Below are positions 1 through 5,272 of a stretch of DNA of 5,272 nucleotides, piece by piece (the first letter of the stretch is position 1; the number at the start of each line of letters is the position of its first letter). A program made the position numbers and the translations under genes. Below the pieces are notes generated by a model, which was not told the origin of the DNA, did not search any database, and saw nothing but the letters and a program-made list of their open reading frames with translations. The stretch comes from Methanobacteriota archaeon (GTDB lineage Archaea; Thermoplasmatota; DTKX01; GCA-020343715). The stretch spans positions 1 through 5,272 of the forward strand of contig JAUVEQ010000228.1 in NCBI GenBank assembly GCA_030594725.1, written 5' to 3'.

Positions 1-134
1 AGGTAGTCGAGCATCCGCTGGATGTGCCATGTGTACTGCCTGATGGTGTTGGGAGAGCGTCCCAGCTCCTCCAGGTGGTTCCGGTAAGATTCGACGGTCT
101 CGTGCATCCCGTTCCGTATGAGGTTATACGACAT
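1..134 (-). CDS. Tyrosine recombinase/integrase, N-terminal fragment (gene continues beyond the left edge)
   Basis: Only the first 44 codons (plus two bases) lie in the window. The ATG at 134 is the first possible start, because an in-frame TGA lies two codons upstream. The fragment reads as the SAM-like core-binding domain that opens tyrosine recombinases: an amphipathic helix (ETVESYRNHLEEL, about residues 12-24), then the typical turn and second helix GRSPNTIRQYTWHIQRML (about 25-42). The G-x-S-x-N-T-I/V-x-x-Y pattern is characteristic of XerC/XerD/XerA and phage integrase N termini. The catalytic domain (R-H-R-Y residues) would lie to the left and is not visible. It could be the archaeal chromosome-dimer resolvase XerA, which has this architecture, or an integrase of a mobile element. 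No att or dif site was recognised. It lies 61 bp downstream of the membrane-protein gene on the same strand, so they may share a transcript. The family call is fairly secure; the subtype is open. Confidence 0.75.
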   Translation of the reverse strand, partial: MSYNLIRNGMHETVESYRNHLEELGRSPNTIRQYTWHIQRMLDY

Positions 135-195
135 ATTTCAACGTTGCGACAATAATTCCAGGGGATGAGATGCGGTCGACCCACATCCCGGAAGC
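135..195. other. Short intergenic spacer between the membrane-protein gene and the recombinase gene
   Basis: This 61-bp spacer contains an 8-bp perfect palindrome CAACGTTG (139-146) just upstream of the recombinase ATG, a second palindrome GGTCGACC (174-181), and an imperfect hairpin pairing GGGATG (162-167) with CATCCC (184-189) across a 16-nt loop. An AT-rich stretch (AATAATT, 151-157) lies only 17-23 nt from the recombinase ATG on the minus strand, which is closer than an archaeal TATA box should be for a start at 134. No T-rich archaeal terminator was seen on the minus strand. The palindromes are short enough to be chance, and no function is assigned. Confidence 0.3.
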
Positions 196-621
196 TCATT
201 CCATGTCCCCACCAGCCGCTTTGACCCTATGCCTCAGCCACAACATGTTGATGATAAGCAGGGTGAGAACGACGGGGAGGATGCTGTACATTATCCTTAG
301 GGGTAGATACTCCATTCCCTCGAAATACATCAGTGCCAGGGGCAGGGCCCACGCGAGGACGCACGCGATCAGGGCAACGACCCAGTCCCTGCTACGATAG
401 AGCCAGAAGAAAAAGAGCCCCTCCGTGATGGGCAGGACTATGAGGAATCCCCAGCAGAGGTCCGGGTCCACCATCTCGGGTTCTCCCGCAAAACCTCCCG
501 TGCCGGCCAATAGAGTCATGAAAGGCCATAGGACCATCTGGAGTAGGTTCAAACCGACAACAAGGGTGACCCACCTCATGTTCCTCTTGTACTTTCCTAA
601 GATGTGTTCCAGATCCTCCAT
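196..621 (-). CDS. Small four-helix integral membrane protein of unknown function
   Basis: I do not recognise this 141-residue protein. It has four clear hydrophobic segments: about residues 17-39, 55-75, 80-100 and 110-129. Charges follow the positive-inside rule: the basic N terminus (KYKRNMR), the RSR loop (76-78) and the RHRVK tail (130-134) would be cytoplasmic. The acidic loop EPEMVDPD (47-54) and the short EGMEY loop (101-105) would face outside. There is no cleavable signal peptide and no enzyme motif. The ATG at 621 is preferred over an in-frame GTG at 630, because the GTG lies within a G-rich stretch (GGTGGGG, 631-625) that could act as a ribosome-binding site, and a TATA-like box at 648-657 predicts transcription starting near 624. 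These two cues conflict slightly, since such a transcript would lack the G-rich site. The gene is divergent from the GTPase gene. The hydrophobic pattern and the absence of a competing frame make it a credible gene, but its role is unknown. Confidence 0.75.
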   Translation of the reverse strand: MEDLEHILGKYKRNMRWVTLVVGLNLLQMVLWPFMTLLAGTGGFAGEPEMVDPDLCWGFLIVLPITEGLFFFWLYRSRDWVVALIACVLAWALPLALMYFEGMEYLPLRIMYSILPVVLTLLIINMLWLRHRVKAAGGDME

Positions 622-647
622 GAACCCCACCCTTCATCCGGTTCGGT

Positions 648-657
648 GAATATAATC
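648..657 (-). promoter_or_regulatory. TATA-like box for the membrane-protein gene
   Basis: Read on the minus strand this is GATTATATTC, the most AT-rich stretch in an otherwise GC-rich spacer. If it occupies positions -33 to -24, as archaeal TATA boxes do, transcription would begin near 624, three bases before the ATG at 621, giving an almost leaderless mRNA. The element is partly symmetrical, so it could also be read towards the GTPase gene, but that would leave a leader of about 75 nt. The call rests on composition and spacing only. Confidence 0.45.
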
Positions 658-720
658 CTATCCGCGTCCATTTGTCCATACTGCACCTCGATTGGGCACA
701 TTCACCCCACCCGGGCAAAC

Positions 721-730
721 CTCTAAGTAT
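721..730 (+). promoter_or_regulatory. TATA-like box for the GTPase-polB transcript
   Basis: CTCTAAGTAT, preceded by the A-rich bases CAAAC that could serve as part of a BRE, sits exactly 24-33 nt upstream of the ATG at 754. That geometry predicts transcription starting at the A of the start codon, giving a leaderless mRNA. It fits the lack of any Shine-Dalgarno-like sequence just before that ATG. The match to a strong archaeal TATA box is only moderate. Confidence 0.45.
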
Positions 731-753
731 CCAAAAGGCCGATTGGCTTGGCG

Positions 754-1944
754 ATGGAGTTCGGGTTGGTGGGCAAACCAAACGTGGGCAAGTCCACGTT
801 CTTCGCTGCAGCCACCCTGGTGGATGCCGAGATCGCCTCCTACCCCTTCACCACCATCGACGCCAACCGTGGTGTCACGTACGTCCGCTCGCCCTGTCCC
901 CACACCGAGCTTGGCAAGCAGTGCAATCCTGTGAACAGCAAGTGCGACGACGGCACCCGCATGATACCGGTCCAGGCGATCGACGTGGCCGGACTGGTGG
1001 CTGGTGCCCACAAGGGAAGGGGCCGGGGGAACCAGTTCCTGGACGACCTGCGACAGGCCTCGGTGCTCGTCCACGTCGTAGACGCCTCGGGAGAGACCGA
1101 CGGGGAGGGCAACCTGGTGGGTGTCGGGGCCCACGATCCCCGGGAGGACGTGGGTTTCCTCGAGGACGAGATCGCGTACTGGATCAAGGGCATACTGGAC
1201 AGGGGCTGGGACAAGGTCTCCAAGCAGATCGAGCTGACCCACACCCGCACCGAGATCGCGCTCCAGGAAAGGCTGGCGGGCCTCGGAGTGACACAGGGGG
1301 ACATGCACCAGGTGCTCAACGGCCTGGACCTTCCCGAGAAGGTCTCCAAATGGACCCCGGACCAGTTGATGGAGCTCTCCAGGGAGGTCCGCAAGGTCTC
1401 CAAGCCCATCCTCATCGCCGCGAACAAGGCTGACAAGGCCTCTCCTGAGATGCTCCAGTCCCTCATGGACCTGGACGACGAGATGGTCATACCGACGTCG
1501 GCCGAGTGCGAGCTGGCCCTGCGCAAGGCGGACAAGGCGGGCCTCATCGATTACCACCCGGGGGAGGTCGACTTCGAGATCAAGGACCCCTCCGCCCTGT
1601 CAGGGGCCCAGACGAAGGGGCTCGAGAGCATAAGGACCTGCATGGCGAACATGGGAGGGACGGGGGTGCAGAAGGTGATAGAGAAGGCGGTCTTCGACAT
1701 GCTGGACAGCATCGTGGTGTATCCCGTCGAGGACGAGACCCACTGGGCCTCGAAGAAGGGCCACCTGCTTCCGGATGCGTACCTGGTGAGGCGGGGCGCC
1801 ACGGCCCGGGACCTGGCGTACATCATCCACTCCGAGTTCGGCGAGAAGTTCATCCGGGCCGTGAACGCCCGCACCCACCGGGTGGTGGGGGCCGACTACC
1901 AGCTCCAGGAGAACGACGTAGTCAAGATCGTCTGGGGGGGATAG
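754..1944 (+). CDS. Archaeal Obg/YchF-like translation-associated GTPase with TGS domain
   Basis: This 396-residue protein matches the archaeal family that includes Pyrococcus PH0525 and MJ1332, in both length and motif order. G1/P-loop is GKPNVGKST (7-15), G2 is YPFTTIDANRG (30-40), G3 is DVAGL (77-81), G4 is NKAD (224-227) and G5 is TSA (248-250). The conserved GRGRGNQFLDDLR block (88-100) follows G3. A helical insert occupies about 125-215, and a TGS domain about 320-394 ends with the RTHRVVG...DY.L..NDVVKI signature. A C48/H50/C57/C64 cluster lies between G2 and G3. The protein probably hydrolyses GTP and acts on ribosomes or RNA. Automatic pipelines often label it an ATPase YchF, but bacterial YchF has a non-canonical G4, whereas the NKAD here is the guanine-specific form. 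ATG 754 is chosen because the P-loop family begins within a few residues of it and a TATA-like box is correctly spaced; an in-frame TTG at 748 adds only two residues. polB follows closely, so the two are probably cotranscribed. Confidence 0.96.
   Translation: MEFGLVGKPNVGKSTFFAAATLVDAEIASYPFTTIDANRGVTYVRSPCPHTELGKQCNPVNSKCDDGTRMIPVQAIDVAGLVAGAHKGRGRGNQFLDDLRQASVLVHVVDASGETDGEGNLVGVGAHDPREDVGFLEDEIAYWIKGILDRGWDKVSKQIELTHTRTEIALQERLAGLGVTQGDMHQVLNGLDLPEKVSKWTPDQLMELSREVRKVSKPILIAANKADKASPEMLQSLMDLDDEMVIPTSAECELALRKADKAGLIDYHPGEVDFEIKDPSALSGAQTKGLESIRTCMANMGGTGVQKVIEKAVFDMLDSIVVYPVEDETHWASKKGHLLPDAYLVRRGATARDLAYIIHSEFGEKFIRAVNARTHRVVGADYQLQENDVVKIVWGG
1934..1942 (+). promoter_or_regulatory. G7 run and Shine-Dalgarno-like sequence ahead of polB
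   Basis: Seven consecutive G residues (1934-1940) followed by AT resemble the archaeal Shine-Dalgarno core GGAGGTGAT. They end six bases before the CTG at 1949, a normal spacing. The site overlaps the last codons and stop (TAG, 1942-1944) of the GTPase gene, so translation of polB could be coupled to GTPase termination. The match is loose, because several G-T wobble or mismatched positions replace the canonical A and T. Confidence 0.45.
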
Positions 1945-1948
1945 GCGC

Positions 1949-4465
1949 CTGGCCGAGACCAGCTGGGACGTTCGTCTGGTCGAGGCCTCCTACACGCGGG
2001 TCGAGGACAAGCCGATAGTCATCCACCTGTACGGCAGGACCCGGGATGGCAGGTCCGTGACCATTCTCTACGAGGGGTTCAGGCCCTACTTCCATCTGGT
2101 GGAGCCACCGCCCCAGGCGTTGTTGGCGCTGGAGCGCATCCCCAATTTCATCAGCAAGGACCCGGTCACGCTGTGGTACGAGGGCAAGGACCGGGATGCG
2201 TTCAAGGTCACCGTCCGATATCCGTACGAGGTGCCCGACTTCCGCAGGAGGATGCAGGCCGAGGGGGCAACGGTCCTGGCCGCGGACATCCCCTTCGCCC
2301 TCCGGTTCATCTACGACATGGACATCGGGGCATGCACCCGGGTCAAGGGGACCCTGGTGGAGGACGAGCGGACGGCGACGTACACCACCGACCTGGTGGT
2401 CCTGGCCGAGGCCTTCGAGCCCGTAGAGGCCTTCAAGCCTCCCCTGTGCATACTGAGCTTCGACATCGAGAACTCCCTGGTGGACGACAAGAACTCCAAG
2501 AGACAGACCCACCGGGGAGGCAGGATCCTGACCATAAGCGTGGTGGTGCGGAAGGTCGATGGCGAGATAGTGAAGGAGGCCCTGGTCGACGACGAAGAGG
2601 AGAGGATACTCGAGGGCTTCCTGAAGGCGGTGAGCCGATACGACCCGGATGTCATCACCGGTTACAACATCGACGGCTACGACCTGCCCTACGTCAACGA
2701 CAGACTGGCCCTGTACGGACGTAGGATGAACATCGGTCGGGACGGGCGTCCTCCCAACCGGATCGCGGACAGGTTCTGGAAGGTCCATGGCCGGATAATC
2801 GCCGACGCCTGGTGGAACGTGAAGAGGGAGCTGCGGCCAAAACGGGAGCGGCTCGCCGACGTGGCCAAGCTGGTGCTGGGCGAGCAGAAGATGGACGTGG
2901 ACTCCACCCACATCGATGACGAGTGGGCCGCCGACCGGGAGAAGGTCATCGAGTACTGCATCCAGGACTCCTACCTCGCCCTGCGGATCCTCGAGGAGAT
3001 CAAGGTCCTGGAGAAGATGCAGGACCTGGCCACCGTCTCGAGTTTGCCCATCGATGATGTCATCAGCGGGAGGACCAGCCTGCTCATCGACTCGATATTC
3101 ATCCGCAAGGCCGACCGCGCGGGGGTCGGGGTGCCCCTGACCCGACGCACGACCCGGGACAGCAAGATCGAGGGTGCCTACGTCCACAGCCTCAAGCCAG
3201 GGCTGTACCACTGGATCGTGGTGCTGGACTTCAAGGCGATGTACCCCTCCATCATCATCGCGAACAACATGTGCTTCACCACCCTCTCCGAGGAGGGTAC
3301 CAACATCACTCCCATCCCCGAGGTGCGGTACCTGTCGGAGGACATAAGGAAGGGGCTGCTGGCGGAGATACTCGAGGGCCTGATGGAGGAGAGGGACCGC
3401 ATCAAGACCCAGATGCGCGAGGCGGAGACCGAGGACGAGAGAAGGTACTACAACGGCCTGCAGGAGGCCGTCAAGATCCTGATGAACTCATTCTACGGGG
3501 TGTTCGCCTCCTCCTTCTACCGGTTCACCAACCGCAAGATAGGCGAGTCCATCACGGCCTTCGCCAGGGAGAACATCAAGAGCGTCATCCGCGACCTTGA
3601 GGAGGAGGGCTACGAGGTCATCTACTCCGACACGGACAGCGTGTTCGTCCAATCCCCCCACGAGGGCACGGAGCCCAACGTGGAGTTCGGGCAGGGGCTC
3701 GCCCGCAAGTACTCCAGGTACGGAGGCACGCTGGAGTTCGAGAAGGTGATGGACCCGTTCTTCACCCACGGGGCGAAGAAGCGCTACGTTGGCCGGGTGC
3801 TATGGCCCGAGGAGACCACCCTCGTCCGTGGTTACGAGACGCGGCGTACCGATGCCTTCGACTACCAGACAGCCGCCCTGGAGACGATATTCGAGTGCAT
3901 CCTCGAGGGTGACATCGACGGTGCCATCCAGGCCTCGAAGGACTACGTCGAGCGGATCCGTGCCGGCGATGTCGAGACCGAGAAGCTGGTGATATCCCGC
4001 ACGGTCAAGGACGAGAGCAACTACGCCAACCCCGACGGTCTGGTCCACGTGCAGGCAGCCCGCAAGTACAAGGAGGCCGGGGAGGAGTTCATCCCCGGTA
4101 TGAAGGTGTCGTACGTCGTCGTCGAGTCGCCGGGCAAGGGCCGCCAGGAGGTGTGGCCATTCTTCTCGGGGCGACCCTTCGATCACAAGGTGGACTACGA
4201 GTACTACGCCCGCCGGGTGGCGGCCTCCCTGGCACGCATAACCGAGGTATTCGACTGGGACGAGGCCGCCCTGCTCCGAGGCACCCGGGTCACCCAGCAC
4301 GACCTCTTCTCCCGTGACTTCGACAAGAAGGATGGGGACGATGAAAGGATGGCCGAGGCCAAGAAGGCAGGGATACAACACCCCCTGTCCAAGAAGGAGC
4401 AGGAACCGATCACCCCCAAACCCAAGGTGACGGACAAGAAGCTGACCCTGGACGACTTCTTCTAG
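1949..4465 (+). CDS. polB: Family-B replicative DNA polymerase with 3'-5' exonuclease
   Basis: This is a complete archaeal PolB of 838 residues if started at CTG 1949 (Pyrococcus Pol is about 775). The N-terminal domain has FRPYF (44-48) and DIPF (113-116), which match parts of the uracil read-ahead pocket of Pyrococcus PolB. The proofreading exonuclease is intact: Exo I DIE (D172, E174), Exo II NIDGYD (240-245), Exo III YCIQD (336-340). Polymerase motif A is DFKAMYPS (427-434), motif B K509-ILM-NSFYG (to 517), motif C DTD (561-563), followed by KKRY (610-613) in the palm-thumb region. A charged tail (about 790-830) ends in KLTLDDFF (831-838), a PCNA-interacting (PIP) box. No intein interrupts motifs A, B or C. 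The linker between N-terminal and exonuclease domains is about 30 residues longer than in Pyrococcus. The start is unusual: the frame opens after TAG 1919 and holds no ATG, GTG or TTG before GTG 2057, yet bases 1964-2056 encode the conserved first strand (WDVRLVEASYTRVEDKPIVI), so starting at 2057 would truncate the fold. CTG 1949 gives Met-Ala-Glu-Thr and follows a G-rich site. Confidence 0.96.
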   Translation: MAETSWDVRLVEASYTRVEDKPIVIHLYGRTRDGRSVTILYEGFRPYFHLVEPPPQALLALERIPNFISKDPVTLWYEGKDRDAFKVTVRYPYEVPDFRRRMQAEGATVLAADIPFALRFIYDMDIGACTRVKGTLVEDERTATYTTDLVVLAEAFEPVEAFKPPLCILSFDIENSLVDDKNSKRQTHRGGRILTISVVVRKVDGEIVKEALVDDEEERILEGFLKAVSRYDPDVITGYNIDGYDLPYVNDRLALYGRRMNIGRDGRPPNRIADRFWKVHGRIIADAWWNVKRELRPKRERLADVAKLVLGEQKMDVDSTHIDDEWAADREKVIEYCIQDSYLALRILEEIKVLEKMQDLATVSSLPIDDVISGRTSLLIDSIFIRKADRAGVGVPLTRRTTRDSKIEGAYVHSLKPGLYHWIVVLDFKAMYPSIIIANNMCFTTLSEEGTNITPIPEVRYLSEDIRKGLLAEILEGLMEERDRIKTQMREAETEDERRYYNGLQEAVKILMNSFYGVFASSFYRFTNRKIGESITAFARENIKSVIRDLEEEGYEVIYSDTDSVFVQSPHEGTEPNVEFGQGLARKYSRYGGTLEFEKVMDPFFTHGAKKRYVGRVLWPEETTLVRGYETRRTDAFDYQTAALETIFECILEGDIDGAIQASKDYVERIRAGDVETEKLVISRTVKDESNYANPDGLVHVQAARKYKEAGEEFIPGMKVSYVVVESPGKGRQEVWPFFSGRPFDHKVDYEYYARRVAASLARITEVFDWDEAALLRGTRVTQHDLFSRDFDKKDGDDERMAEAKKAGIQHPLSKKEQEPITPKPKVTDKKLTLDDFF
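4462..4465. other. CTAG palindrome providing the stop codons of both polB and priS
   Basis: The plus-strand TAG at 4463-4465 ends polB and the minus-strand TAG at 4464-4462 ends priS. The convergent genes therefore overlap by the four bases of one CTAG palindrome, with no space between the coding regions for a terminator. Each transcript must extend into the 3' end of the other gene before it terminates. Confidence 0.97.
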
Positions 4466-5272
4466 TCCGGCGGGATCCAGGCCATCCCCCGGAGGAGGGC
4501 GAAGGTCGCGGCGTACTCGGGAAGGGTGGTACGCCTCTCGGCCGTCAAGGTGTGCTCGTGACCTCCCAGTTCGATGGTCGCATCGACGTGGGCCTCCACC
4601 TCGACGGGATCATCGCCGAAGGCCAGGGCATCCGTGAGGGGGTCGAAGTCATCCAATTGGTCCCGGGTGAGCTTGGTGACGCGGAAACCCGTCTTGCCGT
4701 GAAGGGAGGATGGCAGTCGGATGAGGCGTTTGGTGTCGGCGGTGACGGGCTCGTCCGCCTCTCCCGCCATCTGGACGAACAGCTTCTCGGTTATCTTCTG
4801 CCAGAACTTCTCGCCAAGTCCCTGCTGCAGGTCTATCCGCCTGTCCTGCAGTAGCCGGTCCATCCTCCTGTGGCCGGCATCGTCTGGCTGTTGAAGTAGG
4901 TCGATGAAGTTCTTGACAACATCGGTGTCCTTCTCCGTGAGGGCCTCCAGTTGGACGACCACCTCGTCCATCTGTCCCGCCTTGATCATCTCGTCGTAGG
5001 TCGCGAAGAGGCGGATGGTCTCCCCGGCCAGGTCGCCTCTCCAGCTCCCGATGGAGGGGTCTGGCAGAACCAGGGTGCTGCTGGAGTAACCCCTGCCGTC
5101 CATCCTGACGCCCGCCTTGAACGGCACCTTCTCGAAGAAATTGTTCAGGTCGGCCTTGCCCGTGACCAGGTCGATGATCTCGCGGCGCTCGAAGGCGTTG
5201 AGCTCCAACACCCGTGGGTCCTCCACGTGGGCATGGTATCCCCTGCCCCCGCTGAAGACGGTGCCCACGTCC
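4462..5272 (-). CDS. priS: DNA primase small (catalytic) subunit PriS, C-terminal part (start lies beyond the right edge)
   Basis: The visible 269 codons are the C-terminal part of an archaeo-eukaryotic primase small subunit, which makes primers with its partner PriL (not in this window). Numbering from the first full codon (5271), the SGGRGYHAHV block (7-16) is the primase motif II region, with the nucleotide-contacting histidine at 13. LELNAFERREIIDLV (about 21-35) is a typical archaeal PriS helix. An insert of alternating helices follows (about 90-160). ADEPVTADTKRLIRLP (172-187) carries the third catalytic carboxylate (D173), and SLHGKTG (189-195) carries H191 and K193, which match residues that bind the nucleotide triphosphate in the Pyrococcus enzyme. 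The end, FALLRGMAWIPPD, is intact. The DxD catalytic motif and any zinc knuckle would lie upstream, outside the window. No frameshift or stop was seen. The gene is convergent with polB and shares its stop-codon palindrome. Identification is secure from the two long conserved blocks. Confidence 0.95.
   Translation of the reverse strand, partial: DVGTVFSGGRGYHAHVEDPRVLELNAFERREIIDLVTGKADLNNFFEKVPFKAGVRMDGRGYSSSTLVLPDPSIGSWRGDLAGETIRLFATYDEMIKAGQMDEVVVQLEALTEKDTDVVKNFIDLLQQPDDAGHRRMDRLLQDRRIDLQQGLGEKFWQKITEKLFVQMAGEADEPVTADTKRLIRLPSSLHGKTGFRVTKLTRDQLDDFDPLTDALAFGDDPVEVEAHVDATIELGGHEHTLTAERRTTLPEYAATFALLRGMAWIPPD

Larger units (their letters stand above)
622..753. other. Divergent intergenic region between the membrane-protein gene and the GTPase gene
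   Basis: This 132-bp spacer separates two divergent starts (ATG 621 on the minus strand, ATG 754 on the plus strand). It holds the two TATA-like boxes at 648-657 and 721-730. Between them, 660-720 is pyrimidine-rich on the plus strand. No operator-like inverted repeat or small gene was recognised. Confidence 0.5.

Noticed and set aside
139..146. CAACGTTG palindrome as an operator for the recombinase gene
   Set aside because: Eight base pairs is too short to separate from chance and no second copy was seen nearby.
162..189. A hairpin GGGATG/CATCCC as a transcription terminator after the membrane-protein gene
   Set aside because: The stem is only 6 bp with a 16-nt loop, and there is no T-rich tract on the minus strand, which is the usual archaeal termination signal.
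647..668. A possible dif-like recombination site (GAATATAATC resembles one arm of the Pyrococcus dif site)
   Set aside because: The second arm is absent: the bases that follow do not form an inverted repeat across a 6-8 bp spacer. The AT-rich arm is better explained as a TATA box.
392..781. A 129-codon minus-strand open frame overlapping both the membrane-protein gene and the GTPase start
   Set aside because: It runs through the divergent promoter region and has no hydrophobic pattern or motif; the overlapping 141-residue frame is much more protein-like.
658..1557. A 299-codon open frame on the minus strand opposite the GTPase gene
   Set aside because: It is antisense to the G-domain motifs, resembles no known family, and is explained by the scarcity of stop codons in GC-rich sequence.
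1922..3211. A 429-codon open frame on the minus strand opposite the first half of polB
   Set aside because: It lies antisense to a polymerase whose frame carries all the exonuclease motifs. Its product shows no recognisable motif and has the Val/Leu/Gly/His/Asp-rich composition expected when a GC-rich coding strand is read backwards.
3800..4381. A 193-codon minus-strand open frame opposite the polB thumb region
   Set aside because: It has no start context or recognisable motif and lies opposite conserved PolB sequence.
4552..4854. A 100-codon plus-strand open frame inside priS
   Set aside because: It is antisense to the conserved C-terminal primase blocks, so it is a shadow of that gene.

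Overview
The window looks like a GC-rich euryarchaeal chromosome, possibly from the Thermoplasmatota, though that lineage call is tentative. The archaeal assignment rests on three proteins: an archaeal-type family-B DNA polymerase with a C-terminal PCNA-binding motif, an archaeo-eukaryotic primase small subunit (PriS), and an archaeal Obg/YchF-like GTPase with an NKxD motif and a TGS domain. Two genes also have TATA-like boxes at the usual archaeal distance from their first ATG, which suggests leaderless or nearly leaderless mRNAs.

Layout from left to right. Bases 1-134 (minus strand) hold the first 44 codons of a tyrosine recombinase/integrase (XerA-like or mobile), which runs off the left edge. 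Bases 196-621 (minus) encode an unrecognised 141-residue protein with four membrane segments. A divergent intergenic region (622-753) carries a TATA-like box for each direction. On the plus strand, 754-1944 encodes the GTPase. It is followed almost at once by the DNA polymerase B gene, which must start near 1949 although its frame has no ATG, GTG or TTG there; it ends at 4465. From the right edge back to 4462 (minus) lies the C-terminal 269 codons of PriS, convergent with the polymerase.

How the genes fit together. The polymerase and PriS are core chromosome-replication proteins: PriS is the catalytic part of the primase, and PolB is a proofreading polymerase tethered to PCNA. The GTPase is a probable ribosome-associated protein and appears to share a transcript with the polymerase. 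The recombinase fragment could be the chromosome-dimer resolvase XerA or a mobile-element integrase; the window does not decide.

I see no new defence or mobile system, CRISPR array, tRNA, rRNA or insertion sequence. The oddities are local: the missing canonical start codon of polB, a G7 run at the GTPase/polB junction where loss of one base would fuse the two frames, and a single CTAG palindrome that supplies the stop codons of both polB and priS.
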